DNA of 38,966 bases, taken from NCBI RefSeq assembly GCF_913777145.1, contig NZ_CAJYPS010000005.1, positions 1 through 38,966 of the forward strand, given 5' to 3'. Below, in pieces: positions 18,727 to 25,660 of the stretch. The notes under the pieces were generated by a model, which had not been told where the DNA came from, made no database searches, and worked only from the letters and a program-made list of their open reading frames with translations. The position numbers and the translations under genes were made by a program. This DNA comes from an uncultured Roseateles sp. (GTDB lineage: Bacteria; Pseudomonadota; Gammaproteobacteria; Burkholderiales; Burkholderiaceae_C). Positions within the stretch are counted from its first letter, which is position 1, and each line of letters begins with the position of its first letter.

Positions 18727-19245
18727 ATGGCCGACCCCCACGAGATGCTTGCCTGGCTGCCCCGCCTGCGCCGCTATGCGCGCGTGCTGCGGCGCAGCCG
18801 CGAGGATGCCGACGACCTGGTGCAGGACACGCTGGAGCGCGCCTGGTCCCGTGCCGGCCTGTGGCAGGGCGTGGCCGACATGCGCTCCTGGCTGTTCAGC
18901 ATCATGCACAACCTGCACGTGGACGGGCTGCGCCGCGGCCGGCTGGACATGGTGGACCTGGACGACGAGCCGCCCGAGCTGCCGGTCGCGGCGCCGCAGA
19001 CCGAGCGGCTGGTGATGCGCGATCTCGACGCCGCGCTGCAGGCCCTGCCGCCCGAGCAGCGCGAGGTGCTGCTGCTGGTGGCGCTGGAGGGCATGGCCTA
19101 TGCCGAGGTGGCACAGGCGCTGGACGTGCCCATAGGCACCGTGATGTCGCGCCTGTCGCGCGGCCGCGAGCGTCTGCGCGCCCATCTGGACGGCGAGGTC
19201 GGCCAGGCCCAGTCGCTCAAGCTCATACGCGGATCGAAATCATGA
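18727..19245 (+). CDS. ECF-type RNA polymerase sigma factor
   Basis: A 172-aa sigma factor with only regions 2 and 4. Region 2 is LPRLRRYARVLRRSREDADDLVQDTLERAW followed by WLFSIMHNLHVDGLRR. Region 4 is LPPEQREVLLLVALEGMAYAEVAQALDVPIGTVMSRLSRGRERLR. The ATG at 18727 is preferred; the frame is open 33 nt upstream with a GTG. No strong ribosome binding site is present. The stop overlaps the anti-sigma start (ATGA). A GGAAT-N16-CGTC promoter-like element stands before it and before the PEP-CTERM gene about 1.2 kb downstream, so that protein is the best candidate target. Confidence 0.94.
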   Translation: MADPHEMLAWLPRLRRYARVLRRSREDADDLVQDTLERAWSRAGLWQGVADMRSWLFSIMHNLHVDGLRRGRLDMVDLDDEPPELPVAAPQTERLVMRDLDAALQALPPEQREVLLLVALEGMAYAEVAQALDVPIGTVMSRLSRGRERLRAHLDGEVGQAQSLKLIRGSKS

Positions 19246-20081
19246 GCCTCGAGCATTCCTCTTCCCCTGTCACCGAGGCCGAATTGCTGGCCTTCGTGGA
19301 TGGCCAACTGCCGCAGCCGCGGCGCGACGAGGTGCAGGCCTGGCTGGACGCCCACCCCGAGCACGCCCGTCGGGTCGAGGCCGACCTGACGCTGAACCGC
19401 CAGATGCGCGAGCACTTCGGCCGCGTGCTGGAGGAGCGCCTGCCCGCGCGCCTGGTCGCGGCGGCCCAGGGCCGCGAACGCCTGCGCTGGCGGCTGGCCG
19501 CCGCGTTTGCCGGTGCCATGCTGCTGGCCGGCGGCGTGGGCGGCTGGGCGGGCTGGAGTCTGAGGCATGACCCAGCCCCGCTGCTCAGCGCCGACGCGGC
19601 CGCGCCGGCCTTCGCCCGGCGGGCGATGGTCGCGCATGCGGTCTATGCGCCGGATCAGCGGCGTGCCGTGGAGCTGGATGCCGCCCACGAGGATCAACTG
19701 GTGCGCTGGCTGTCACGCCGGCTCGGTGCGCCGCTGCGTGTGCCCCATCTGCAGGGTCTGGGCTTTGCGCTGGAGGGCGGCCGTCTGCTGCCCGGCCGGC
19801 AGGGGCCGGTCGCGCAGTTCATGTACCGGCGCGACGACGGCCAGCGGCTCACGCTCTACGTGAGCAACGACATGCCGCCCGGCAGCGCCGCGACACCCGC
19901 GTCGGCCGCCACGGCCTTCCGCTTTGCCAGCGAAGGCGAGGTCAGCAGCTTCTACTGGGTGGACGGGCACTGGGGCTATGCGATCTCGGCCGGCGTGGAG
20001 CGCCAGGTGCTGGCCGAGGTGTCGGCCGAGGTCTTCCGCCAGCTCGGCACGCCAGAGCCGGCCAGCGCCGGTTCGCGCTGA
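19242..20081 (+). CDS. Transmembrane anti-sigma factor
   Basis: A 279-aa single-pass membrane protein. The cytosolic N-terminus (1-85) has the anti-sigma helix bundle seen in the RsiW-like/COG5662 group (TEAELLAFVDGQLPQPRRDE, then WLDAHPEHARRVEADL). One membrane helix follows (about 88-110), then a periplasmic domain containing FMYRRDDGQRLTLYVSND and SSFYWVDGHWGYAISAGV. No zinc-binding HxxxCxxC is present. Its start overlaps the sigma stop. It should hold the sigma factor at the membrane until an envelope signal releases it. No protease or signal gene is adjacent. Confidence 0.9.
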   Translation: MSLEHSSSPVTEAELLAFVDGQLPQPRRDEVQAWLDAHPEHARRVEADLTLNRQMREHFGRVLEERLPARLVAAAQGRERLRWRLAAAFAGAMLLAGGVGGWAGWSLRHDPAPLLSADAAAPAFARRAMVAHAVYAPDQRRAVELDAAHEDQLVRWLSRRLGAPLRVPHLQGLGFALEGGRLLPGRQGPVAQFMYRRDDGQRLTLYVSNDMPPGSAATPASAATAFRFASEGEVSSFYWVDGHWGYAISAGVERQVLAEVSAEVFRQLGTPEPASAGSR

Positions 20082-20088
20082 CCCTCCC

Positions 20089-20360
20089 CAGGGAGGGGCA
20101 GCGAAACCCCTGTGGGTCGCGTTGGCGAGAGCACCGGCCCGCGAGTAGGCGTGTCGCGAAGCTGGGGCTGGACGCCCCAGCGAGCGTCACAACACCCGCG
20201 CGGGCCGGTGTTCTCGCCAACCCTGCGGGGCGTGGCTTTGCCGGCGCGGTTCGGCGTTGCGAACCTTGCCCAGGCACGAGCCTGGGCGGCGGTCCGAGCC
20301 TTGCCGCGCATCCGGCAAAGACCTCGCCGCGGCCCACAGGGGTTTTGCGGACCCTCCCTA
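20089..20360. repeat. Nested inverted-repeat element (about 272 bp) between the anti-sigma and PEP-CTERM genes
   Basis: The outer arms 20089-20120 and 20329-20360 are inverted repeats matching at 27 of 32 positions. Inside, arms 20122-20143 and 20199-20220 match at 21 of 22 positions and enclose a perfect 8-bp hairpin (GCTGGGGC/GCCCCAGC, 20161-20181). To the right, CTTTGCCGG/CCGGCAAAG (20236-20244/20312-20320) encloses GGTTCG/CGAACC (20248-20265) and GCCCAGGC/GCCTGGGC (20268-20287). The result would be a multi-branched fold or cruciform. It contains no gene. It could be a dispersed palindromic element (REP/MITE-like) or a structured RNA; the sequence alone does not decide. Confidence 0.8.
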
Positions 20361-20379
20361 GAGTGTTTCCCGGAGGCGT

Positions 20380-20404
20380 GGAATAGCCGCGCCGCCCTCG
20401 CGTC
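20380..20404 (+). promoter_or_regulatory. Putative ECF-type promoter of the PEP-CTERM gene
   Basis: GGAAT (20380-20384), 16 nt, CGTC (20401-20404), 46 nt before the ATG. Spacing is identical to the element before the sigma-factor gene, and both spacers share GCCGCCCT. This is the only other non-coding copy found in the window. Confidence 0.6.
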
Positions 20405-20450
20405 CACCCGGGCACGGGCCAAGCCGGTCCGGTGAAGCAAGGAGCGAGTC

Positions 20451-21104
20451 ATGCGTCTTTCCGCCACAAGTCTCGGGCTGGCCGCGCTGCTGGGCCTGTC
20501 GGGCTGGAGCCCTGCCAGTCACGCCGCCACCAGCATCAGCGACCCCCTGGGCGACTTCCTGTCCACCTTTGCCGGCAGCACCGCCAGCGCCGACCTCGAC
20601 GTGCTGAGCGCCAGCGTATTCTACAACCCTGGCGCCGATCTGTTCACGCTGGTGGCCACCATGGCGGGCGACATCGGCAGCACCTCGACCGGCTTCTATG
20701 TCTGGGGCGTGAATCGCGGCGCGGGCGTGGCCAGCTTCGCGGCCAACGGCATCACCGGCGTGCGCTTCGATCGCGTGATCCTGCTGCGCCCGGACGGCAG
20801 CGGCAGCATAGGCGGCGTGGCCTTGCCGTCCGGCTCGGTCAGCATCAGCGGTCACACCATCACCGGCGTGGTCAGCGGCAGCCTGCTGGAGAGCACCGGC
20901 TTCGCCAAGCAGGACTACACCTGGAACCTGTGGCCGCGGGACGGCGCCTTCAGCGGCTTCGCCGCGATCTCCGACTTCGCGCCCGACAACGCCAACTTCA
21001 CCGCCACCCCGGTGCCGGAGCCCGCGTCCGCCGCGCTGTGGCTGGCCGGGCTCGGTGTGCTGGGCGGCCTGGGCCGCCTGAAGGCGCGGCGGCCGGGCCG
21101 CTGA
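20451..21104 (+). CDS. PEP-CTERM sorting-domain protein
   Basis: A 217-aa secreted protein. A signal peptide ends near SHAATS (about 20-27). The mature part is rich in Gly, Ser, Ala and Thr with alternating hydrophobic strands, suggesting a beta-sandwich. The C-terminus is a textbook PEP-CTERM: VPEPAS (about 188-193), a hydrophobic helix (LWLAGLGVLGGLG) and a basic tail (RLKARRPGR). In the known system, exosortase/EpsH processes such proteins for export to the cell surface or matrix. No exosortase is in the window. AAGGAG (20439-20444) is well placed before the ATG. The upstream GGAAT-N16-CGTC element links it to the neighbouring ECF sigma factor. Confidence 0.93.
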   Translation: MRLSATSLGLAALLGLSGWSPASHAATSISDPLGDFLSTFAGSTASADLDVLSASVFYNPGADLFTLVATMAGDIGSTSTGFYVWGVNRGAGVASFAANGITGVRFDRVILLRPDGSGSIGGVALPSGSVSISGHTITGVVSGSLLESTGFAKQDYTWNLWPRDGAFSGFAAISDFAPDNANFTATPVPEPASAALWLAGLGVLGGLGRLKARRPGR

Positions 21105-21120
21105 GCGACAGGGCCAGGCC

Positions 21121-21954
21121 TCAGTCGAACTCGCGCAGCAGCTTCAGCGTGGGCTCCAGGCCCAGGTTGAGCAGCTCGGCGATGTCGTGCACATCGTCGG
21201 GGACGGCGGTGTCGTCCCAGCCGCGCGCCGTGTGGCGGGCCAAGCGCACCGCCAGCTGCACGCTGCGCACCTGCGGGTCGCGGCTTTGCTCGTCGGCGGT
21301 GATGCGGGCCAGCAGCTCGGGCAGGTGCCAGCGCCGCATCAGCGCCTGCTCCAGCGCGTGCAGCTCTATGCCCAGCACCTGGCGCTGCGCGACGACGCTG
21401 CGCAGCTGGCGGTCGTCCTGCTGCAGTCGCGCGATCTGCAGCGCCAGCTCGGGCGCATGCACCCACAGCAGCATCTCGGCGAAGTCGTGCAGCAGCGCGG
21501 CACTGTGGATGATGCTGGCGTCCGGGTCGGTGCGGTGCACCGCAAAACCCAGCGCATAGCGTGACGCGCGCTCGGCGCGCTGCATCACGCGCGACAGGCC
21601 CAGCAGCGCCTCCTCGTGGTCGGCCAGCGCCTGCTCCAGCGTGGGCTGGGGCCCGAAGTCCCGGAAGAAGGGCGTGATGCCCATCAGCACCAGTGCGGCC
21701 GTGGGGGTCTCGGCGTCGGCCATCAGGCGGCCACGGCGCAGCTCACTGGCGTGGGCCAGCAGCTTCAGCGTCATCAGCGGGTCGGTGGCGACCAGCTCGC
21801 CCAGGCTGTGGGCGTCCACCTCGTCCTCGATGGGGCGCAGTTGCTCCAGCGCCTCTGCGGTTTCGGCCAACACCGGGATCTCGGCCGTCGCAAAGGCGTC
21901 GACCCAGGCTTCCAGCGTGGGCAGGGGGGTGGTGAGGCACAGGCGCTCGGACAT
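21121..21954 (-). CDS. HDOD-domain signalling protein
   Basis: A 277-aa soluble protein. The HDOD fold (a catalytically inactive relative of HD-GYP domains) covers about 20-215: EIPVLAETAEALEQL, LGELVATDPLMTLKLLAHAS, MGITPFFRDF and SIIHSAALLHDFAEMLLW are typical. It lacks an obvious GGDEF, EAL or receiver partner domain. HDOD proteins act in regulatory complexes, often in taxis, attachment or c-di-GMP networks; the exact role here is unknown. It converges on the PEP-CTERM gene (16-nt gap). Confidence 0.9.
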   Translation of the reverse strand: MSERLCLTTPLPTLEAWVDAFATAEIPVLAETAEALEQLRPIEDEVDAHSLGELVATDPLMTLKLLAHASELRRGRLMADAETPTAALVLMGITPFFRDFGPQPTLEQALADHEEALLGLSRVMQRAERASRYALGFAVHRTDPDASIIHSAALLHDFAEMLLWVHAPELALQIARLQQDDRQLRSVVAQRQVLGIELHALEQALMRRWHLPELLARITADEQSRDPQVRSVQLAVRLARHTARGWDDTAVPDDVHDIAELLNLGLEPTLKLLREFD

Positions 21955-21975
21955 GGCGTGATGCTATGCGTTGAC

Positions 21976-22004
21976 GGGGTCGCCCGCTCGTCACGGGCGA
22001 CCCC
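21976..22004 (-). terminator. Strong hairpin after the 83-aa gene
   Basis: GGGGTCGCCCG, a 7-nt loop (CTCGTCA), then CGGGCGACCCC make a perfect 11-bp stem in the gap between the HDOD gene and the small gene. It lies just past the minus-strand stop at 22037. There is no U-run, so it is a terminator-like or 3'-end-stabilising structure rather than a classic intrinsic terminator. Confidence 0.5.
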
Positions 22005-22036
22005 GATTTGTGCCCCAGTTCCGGGGCGGGCCACTG

Positions 22037-22288
22037 TTACAGCCGGCGTACGCCGTCCAGCTGGGCGGTCAAGCGGCCGTCGACATAGAGCGCCCCCTCG
22101 GGCGCACCGGCTTCGGCGTAGAACTCCAGCTGCCGGGCGCCACCCAGGCGACGCCGGCTCAGCGGGCGGAACACGAGGCGCAGCGCGCGGGCGGCGCGCT
22201 TCAGGCGGGGTGCCAGGCGGCGCAGGCGCAAGGCCCAGGCTTCGTGGGTCTCGGCGGCGTCGGGGCCGCGCAACTCGATCAATCTCAT
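22037..22288 (-). CDS. Small basic protein, function unknown (83 aa)
   Basis: An 83-aa Arg-rich protein (MRLIELRGPDAAETHEAWAL..., with RRLAPRLKRAARALRLVF and a C-terminal YVDGRLTAQLDGVRRL). It is supported by an excellent ribosome binding site, AAGGAG, 6 nt before the ATG, and by a hairpin after the stop. A perfect 12-bp inverted repeat (22282-22293/22314-22325) includes the start codon and places the ribosome binding site in its loop. I recognise no domain; the charge suggests nucleic acid or membrane-surface contact. It is 62 nt downstream of the 63-aa gene on the same strand and probably co-transcribed. Confidence 0.7.
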   Translation of the reverse strand: MRLIELRGPDAAETHEAWALRLRRLAPRLKRAARALRLVFRPLSRRRLGGARQLEFYAEAGAPEGALYVDGRLTAQLDGVRRL

Positions 22289-22335
22289 GAGGGTCTCCTT
22301 GGCGCCCAGCAGGCCCTCATGAGATGGATGAGGGC
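22282..22335 (-). promoter_or_regulatory. Competing hairpins at the start codon of the 83-aa gene
   Basis: Fold B pairs 22314-22325 (CCCTCATGAGAT) perfectly with 22282-22293, trapping the start codon (22288-22286) in the stem and the AAGGAG in the 20-nt loop. Fold A pairs GCCCTCAT (22313-22320) with ATGAGGGC (22328-22335) and uses the same bases, so A and B exclude each other. This is the layout of a translational switch; function is inferred. Confidence 0.55.
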
Positions 22336-22350
22336 GGCGGCGCGGTGGTG

Positions 22351-22542
22351 TCAGGGGCTGTCGTCGGGGAAGCGGTCACGCAGCAGGCGGCGCAGTTCCA
22401 GGCGCGCCTGCTGGCGTTGCGCATGGGCGTCGTGGGCGCTCTGGTGGCGGCCGGCCTGGCGTTGCAGGGCCGGGGCCACCAGCGGATTGCGCGGCTTGCG
22501 CAGCTTCACTTGCAGGGGGCGGGGAGCGGTGAATTGAGGCAT
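22351..22542 (-). CDS. Small basic protein, function unknown (63 aa)
   Basis: A 63-aa protein with a striking basic core, KLRKPRNPLVAPALQRQAGR (13-32), followed by a polar His/Gln-rich helix and LELRRLLRDRF near the end. GGAG lies 8 nt before the ATG. No signal peptide, membrane helix or known domain is seen. It is upstream of the 83-aa gene on the same strand. A TATCAT -10-like element flanked by two TTGCGCAA palindromes lies about 200 nt upstream, so the mRNA would have a long leader. Confidence 0.7.
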   Translation of the reverse strand: MPQFTAPRPLQVKLRKPRNPLVAPALQRQAGRHQSAHDAHAQRQQARLELRRLLRDRFPDDSP

Positions 22543-22738
22543 GTGGATCTCCGGTGAAAACCGCGGCCTGGCCCGTCAGGCGGCGCGGCGGGCAATGCAG
22601 CGGCTCGACCCCGAGGGGCCTGGACTGCTGCGGCTCAAGAAGGGACTCGGGCGGACGGCGCACCGTGGAGGGCGGCTCGCCGGGTCAGGGAGTCAAGGGG
22701 GAAGACCTCGCCGCCAACGCGGTGATGCGATCGACGAC

Positions 22739-22774
22739 TTGCGCAAATGATAAACAAACGTTGATCTTGCGCAA
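22739..22774 (-). promoter_or_regulatory. Twin TTGCGCAA palindromes flanking a TATCAT -10-like element
   Basis: TTGCGCAA occurs at 22739-22746 and 22767-22774, 28 bp apart, in an AT-rich island. Between them TATCAT (minus strand 22752-22747, 5 of 6 to consensus) would direct transcription to the 63-aa gene. TTTATCAT also occurs 8 nt before the ATG of the DNA-binding-like protein gene at 23445. The twin sites suggest an operator pair. Confidence 0.45.
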
Positions 22775-22793
22775 GTTGTTTTTACCAAACAAG

Positions 22794-22830
22794 CAAGGCC
22801 AGCCCGCCGGAGGTGGCGATGCTGGCCTTG
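22794..22830 (-). terminator. Terminator-like hairpin after the DNA-binding-like gene
   Basis: CAAGGCCAGC (22794-22803) and GCTGGCCTTG (22821-22830) make a perfect 10-bp stem. On the minus strand the hairpin is followed by CTTGTTTGG, a moderately T-rich stretch, consistent with an intrinsic terminator for the gene ending at 22852. Confidence 0.6.
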
Positions 22831-22851
22831 TGGGGGGGGAGGGGCGCTGCC

Positions 22852-23445
22852 TCAGCGCCGCGATTTGGGCTTGAGCGGTGCGACGCCCGCCTGCAGGCGG
22901 CGCCATTCATCCAGTTCCGCCCCGGGCGCCGGGGCGCTGCTCGCGGCGGGGCGCGGCGGGGGCGGCGCCGCGGGCTGGGGCGTCAGCACCTCGCCCAGCA
23001 GGTCCAGCAGCCGGGTGCGGGCCCGCTGCGGATGGCGGCGGTAGTAGGTGAGCACCAGGCCCACGATGAAGCGCTCGTCGTCGTCCTGCGGCAGGTTGTC
23101 GCTGCCCGCCGCCTTGGCGGGGGCGCCCGGCCCGGGCGGTGCCATGGTCGCTGTGCCTGGAGACGGGCCGGCGGTCGCCTCGGTGGGGTCCTGGTCCATC
23201 CAGCCCGGCGGCTTGTGGCACAGCTGCTCGAACTGGCGTGCCAGGCGCTCGCCGATCTGGCGCGAGCGGCCCTTGATCTGGCTCCAGTAGCTGGGCTGGA
23301 TCTGCAGCCGCTCCGCAAAGCGGCGTTCCAGCCCTCGCAGGGCGGCGGCATCGGGGTGTTTGACGGTGGCGCTGACGAACTCTTCGAACAGCCGCATCGC
23401 GTTGTCCAATCGGATCTGCGCGACGTCGCGGGGGGCGCTGGGCAT
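22852..23445 (-). CDS. Probable DNA-binding regulator-like protein, function unknown
   Basis: A 197-aa protein. The first half holds a likely helix-turn-helix: RGLERRFAERLQIQPSYW followed by SQIKGRSRQIGERLARQF and CHKPPGWMD. This resembles lambda-repressor-like proteins of beta-proteobacteria. A Pro/Ala/Gly-rich linker follows, then a helical segment (DERFIVGLVLTYYRRHPQRARTRLLDLLGEVL) and a basic end (PLKPKSRR). Start: an in-frame GTG at 23472 is possible, but the ATG at 23445 is preferred because TATCAT lies 8 nt upstream, which would give a leaderless mRNA; neither start has a ribosome binding site. It lies downstream of the EF-G-like gene (78-nt gap). Confidence 0.8.
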   Translation of the reverse strand: MPSAPRDVAQIRLDNAMRLFEEFVSATVKHPDAAALRGLERRFAERLQIQPSYWSQIKGRSRQIGERLARQFEQLCHKPPGWMDQDPTEATAGPSPGTATMAPPGPGAPAKAAGSDNLPQDDDERFIVGLVLTYYRRHPQRARTRLLDLLGEVLTPQPAAPPPPRPAASSAPAPGAELDEWRRLQAGVAPLKPKSRR

Positions 23446-23523
23446 GGGGCGAGATGATAAAGGAGCCTTCACCAGCGCCCACCCGTGCGCCCCGGGCGGC
23501 CCCGCGGGCCGTGCGGGCAGGGC

Positions 23524-25593
23524 TCAGTCTTCGTCCGTGCCGCCGCGGTGCGCGCCCACCAGCGCGGCCTGGGTGTGGGGCGGCACCAGCTCGTAGTGCG
23601 ACAGCAGCAGCGTGTAGCGGCCCTGGCCGGCGCTCAGCGCATTCAGGCGCGACTGGTACTGCGCCAGCTCGGCCAGCGGCGCCAGGCCCTGCACCACCAG
23701 CCAGCCGGGCGGGCCGGCGCGGGTGCCGCTGACCTGGCCGCGGCGGGCACTCAGGTCGCCGGTGATGTCGCCGATGGCGGCCTCGGGTGCACTGATCTCC
23801 ACCTGCACCAGGGGCTCCAGCAGCAGCGGCCCGGCCTCGCGCACCGCGGCGCGCAGCGCACGCCGGGCGGCCGCGACGAAGGCGATCTCCTTGCTGTCCA
23901 CCGCATGGTGCTTGCCATCGAACACGGTCACGCGCAGGTCCACCAGCGGGTAGCCGGCGACCACGCCCTCGGCGCAGGCCTGGCGCACGCCCTTCTCGAC
24001 CGCGGGCATGAAGGCGCCCGGGATGGCGCCGCCCTTGACCGCGTCCACGAACTCGAAGCCGGCGCCGCGCACCAGCGGCTCCACACGCAGATAGACCTCG
24101 CCGAACTGGCCGGCGCCGCCGCTCTGCTTCTTGTGGCGGTGGTGGCCCTCGGCCGGCCGCGACACGGTCTCGCGGTAGGCGATGCGCGGCGGCGCGGTGC
24201 TGATCTCGCCCTTGTAGAACTCCTTGAGCCGCTCCAGCAGCAGGCGCAGGTGCAGCTCGCCCAGGCCGTAGACCAGGGTCTGGTGGCCTTGCATGCCGTC
24301 CTGAGCCGCGTGCTCCAGGCGCAGGCAGGGGTCCTCGTCCACCAGCCGCGCCAGCGCATCCCACAGTTTCTGCTCGTCGCCGCGGCGTACCGGGGCGATC
24401 GCCAGCCCGTGCACCGGCACGGGGTAGTCCAGCGGCTGCAGGAAGATGTGCTCGTCCTCCTGCGCGTCGTGCAGCACGGCGTCGAACGCGATCTCGTCGA
24501 CCTTGGCGATCGCGCAAAGCTCGCCCGGCAGCGCCTCGCTCACTTCCACGTGGCGGCCGCCCTGCAGCATCAGCAGATGGCCCAGGCGTATGGGCTTGCG
24601 CGCATGGCCCACGTACAGCGACATGCCGCGCTGCAGCCGGCCCTGGTGCACGCGCAGCACGCCCAGCCGGCCCAGGTAGGGGTCGGACACGATCTTGAAC
24701 ACATGGGCCAGCACATGGGCCGTGGGGTCGGGTCTTGTGGGGTAGGGCCGGGCCTGGGCCTGCTTGCCTTCCATGAAGGGCGGCGCGTTGCCCTCGGCGG
24801 GGTTGGGCATCAGCCGCTCCAGCGCGTCCAGCAATTCGGCCACGCCGGCGCCGCTACGCGCCGAGCAGAAGCACACCGGGATCAGGTGGCCCTCCCGCAG
24901 CGCCTGCTCCAGCGGCGCGTGCAGTTCGCTCGGGTCCAGGTCGCCTTCGTTCAGGTAGCGCTCCACAAAGGCCGCGTCCACCTCCACCACCTGTTCGACC
25001 AACGCACGGTGCGCCTCGGCCACGGACGAAAAATCGGCCGCTCCGGCGGCCGTGAAGAAGCAGTCCGCGACCCGGGTCGCGCCGTCGGCGGGCAGGTTGA
25101 GCGGCAGGCATTCGCGGCCGAAGCGGGCCTGGATCTGCGCCAGCAGGCCGGGCAGATCGGCGCCGGGGCAGTCCATCTTGTTGACCACGATGAGCCGCGC
25201 CAGCCCGCGCTGGCCGGCGCAGTCCAGCAGGCGCTGCGCCATCAGCTCCAGGCCGCTCTGCGCGTTGATCACCAGCACTGCGGTGTCGGCCGCCTCCAGC
25301 GCCGGCAGCGCCTGGCCTATCAGGTCGGGGGCGCCGGGCGTGTCGATCGCGTGCACGCGCAACCCGCGATGCTCGAAATGCGCAAGGCTGGACTGCAGCG
25401 AGTGCCCCAGGCGGCGCGCCAGCGCATCGTGGTCGCCGACCGTGTTGCCGCGCTCCACCGCGCCGGCTTGCGCGATCGCGCCGGCGTGGTGCAGCAGCGC
25501 CTCCAGCAACTGGGTCTTGCCGGCGCCCGAGGGGCCGACCAGAGCCAGCGTGCGTATCGCGGCCACGCGGCCATCCGTTGGAGCAGGGGTCAT
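23524..25593 (-). CDS. EF-G-like translation-factor GTPase paralogue with altered G motifs
   Basis: A 689-aa protein with the EF-G domain order. The P-loop is GPSGAGKT (20-27) instead of the translational AHxDxGKT, NKMD (138-141) is intact, and the switch II motif reads DTPGAPD (84-90) where true EF-G has DTPGH with the catalytic His. The switch I RGxT motif is not recognisable. Domain II, and the domain III-V blocks such as GLGELHLRLLLERLKEFY and HHRHKKQSGGAGQFGEVYLRVEP, are well kept. AGGAG precedes the ATG by 6 nt. This is the EF-G-like paralogue group, not the housekeeping FusA. It may bind the ribosome with slow or no GTP hydrolysis. Role unknown. Confidence 0.9.
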   Translation of the reverse strand: MTPAPTDGRVAAIRTLALVGPSGAGKTQLLEALLHHAGAIAQAGAVERGNTVGDHDALARRLGHSLQSSLAHFEHRGLRVHAIDTPGAPDLIGQALPALEAADTAVLVINAQSGLELMAQRLLDCAGQRGLARLIVVNKMDCPGADLPGLLAQIQARFGRECLPLNLPADGATRVADCFFTAAGAADFSSVAEAHRALVEQVVEVDAAFVERYLNEGDLDPSELHAPLEQALREGHLIPVCFCSARSGAGVAELLDALERLMPNPAEGNAPPFMEGKQAQARPYPTRPDPTAHVLAHVFKIVSDPYLGRLGVLRVHQGRLQRGMSLYVGHARKPIRLGHLLMLQGGRHVEVSEALPGELCAIAKVDEIAFDAVLHDAQEDEHIFLQPLDYPVPVHGLAIAPVRRGDEQKLWDALARLVDEDPCLRLEHAAQDGMQGHQTLVYGLGELHLRLLLERLKEFYKGEISTAPPRIAYRETVSRPAEGHHRHKKQSGGAGQFGEVYLRVEPLVRGAGFEFVDAVKGGAIPGAFMPAVEKGVRQACAEGVVAGYPLVDLRVTVFDGKHHAVDSKEIAFVAAARRALRAAVREAGPLLLEPLVQVEISAPEAAIGDITGDLSARRGQVSGTRAGPPGWLVVQGLAPLAELAQYQSRLNALSAGQGRYTLLLSHYELVPPHTQAALVGAHRGGTDED

Positions 25594-25660
25594 GGCGCTC
25601 TCCTGGGTGCGCCATCAGCCTAGCCCCGCGGGCGCCGGGCGGCAAGGGCAGAATGAGCCG

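Larger units (their letters stand above)
22543..22851. other. 309-bp gap with paired palindromes, a -10-like element and a terminator
   Basis: No gene is supported in this stretch. The part nearest the 63-aa gene (22543-22735) is plain GC-rich sequence, probably the leader of that gene. It is followed by an unusually AT-rich island (about 22738-22793) with two TTGCGCAA palindromes, and by a hairpin ending the next gene (listed separately). Confidence 0.6.

Noticed and set aside
22907..24517. Minus-strand open frame of 536 codons across the EF-G-like and DNA-binding-like genes
   Set aside because: Arg/Gly/Ala-rich shadow in another frame of two real genes; no motif, no ribosome binding site.
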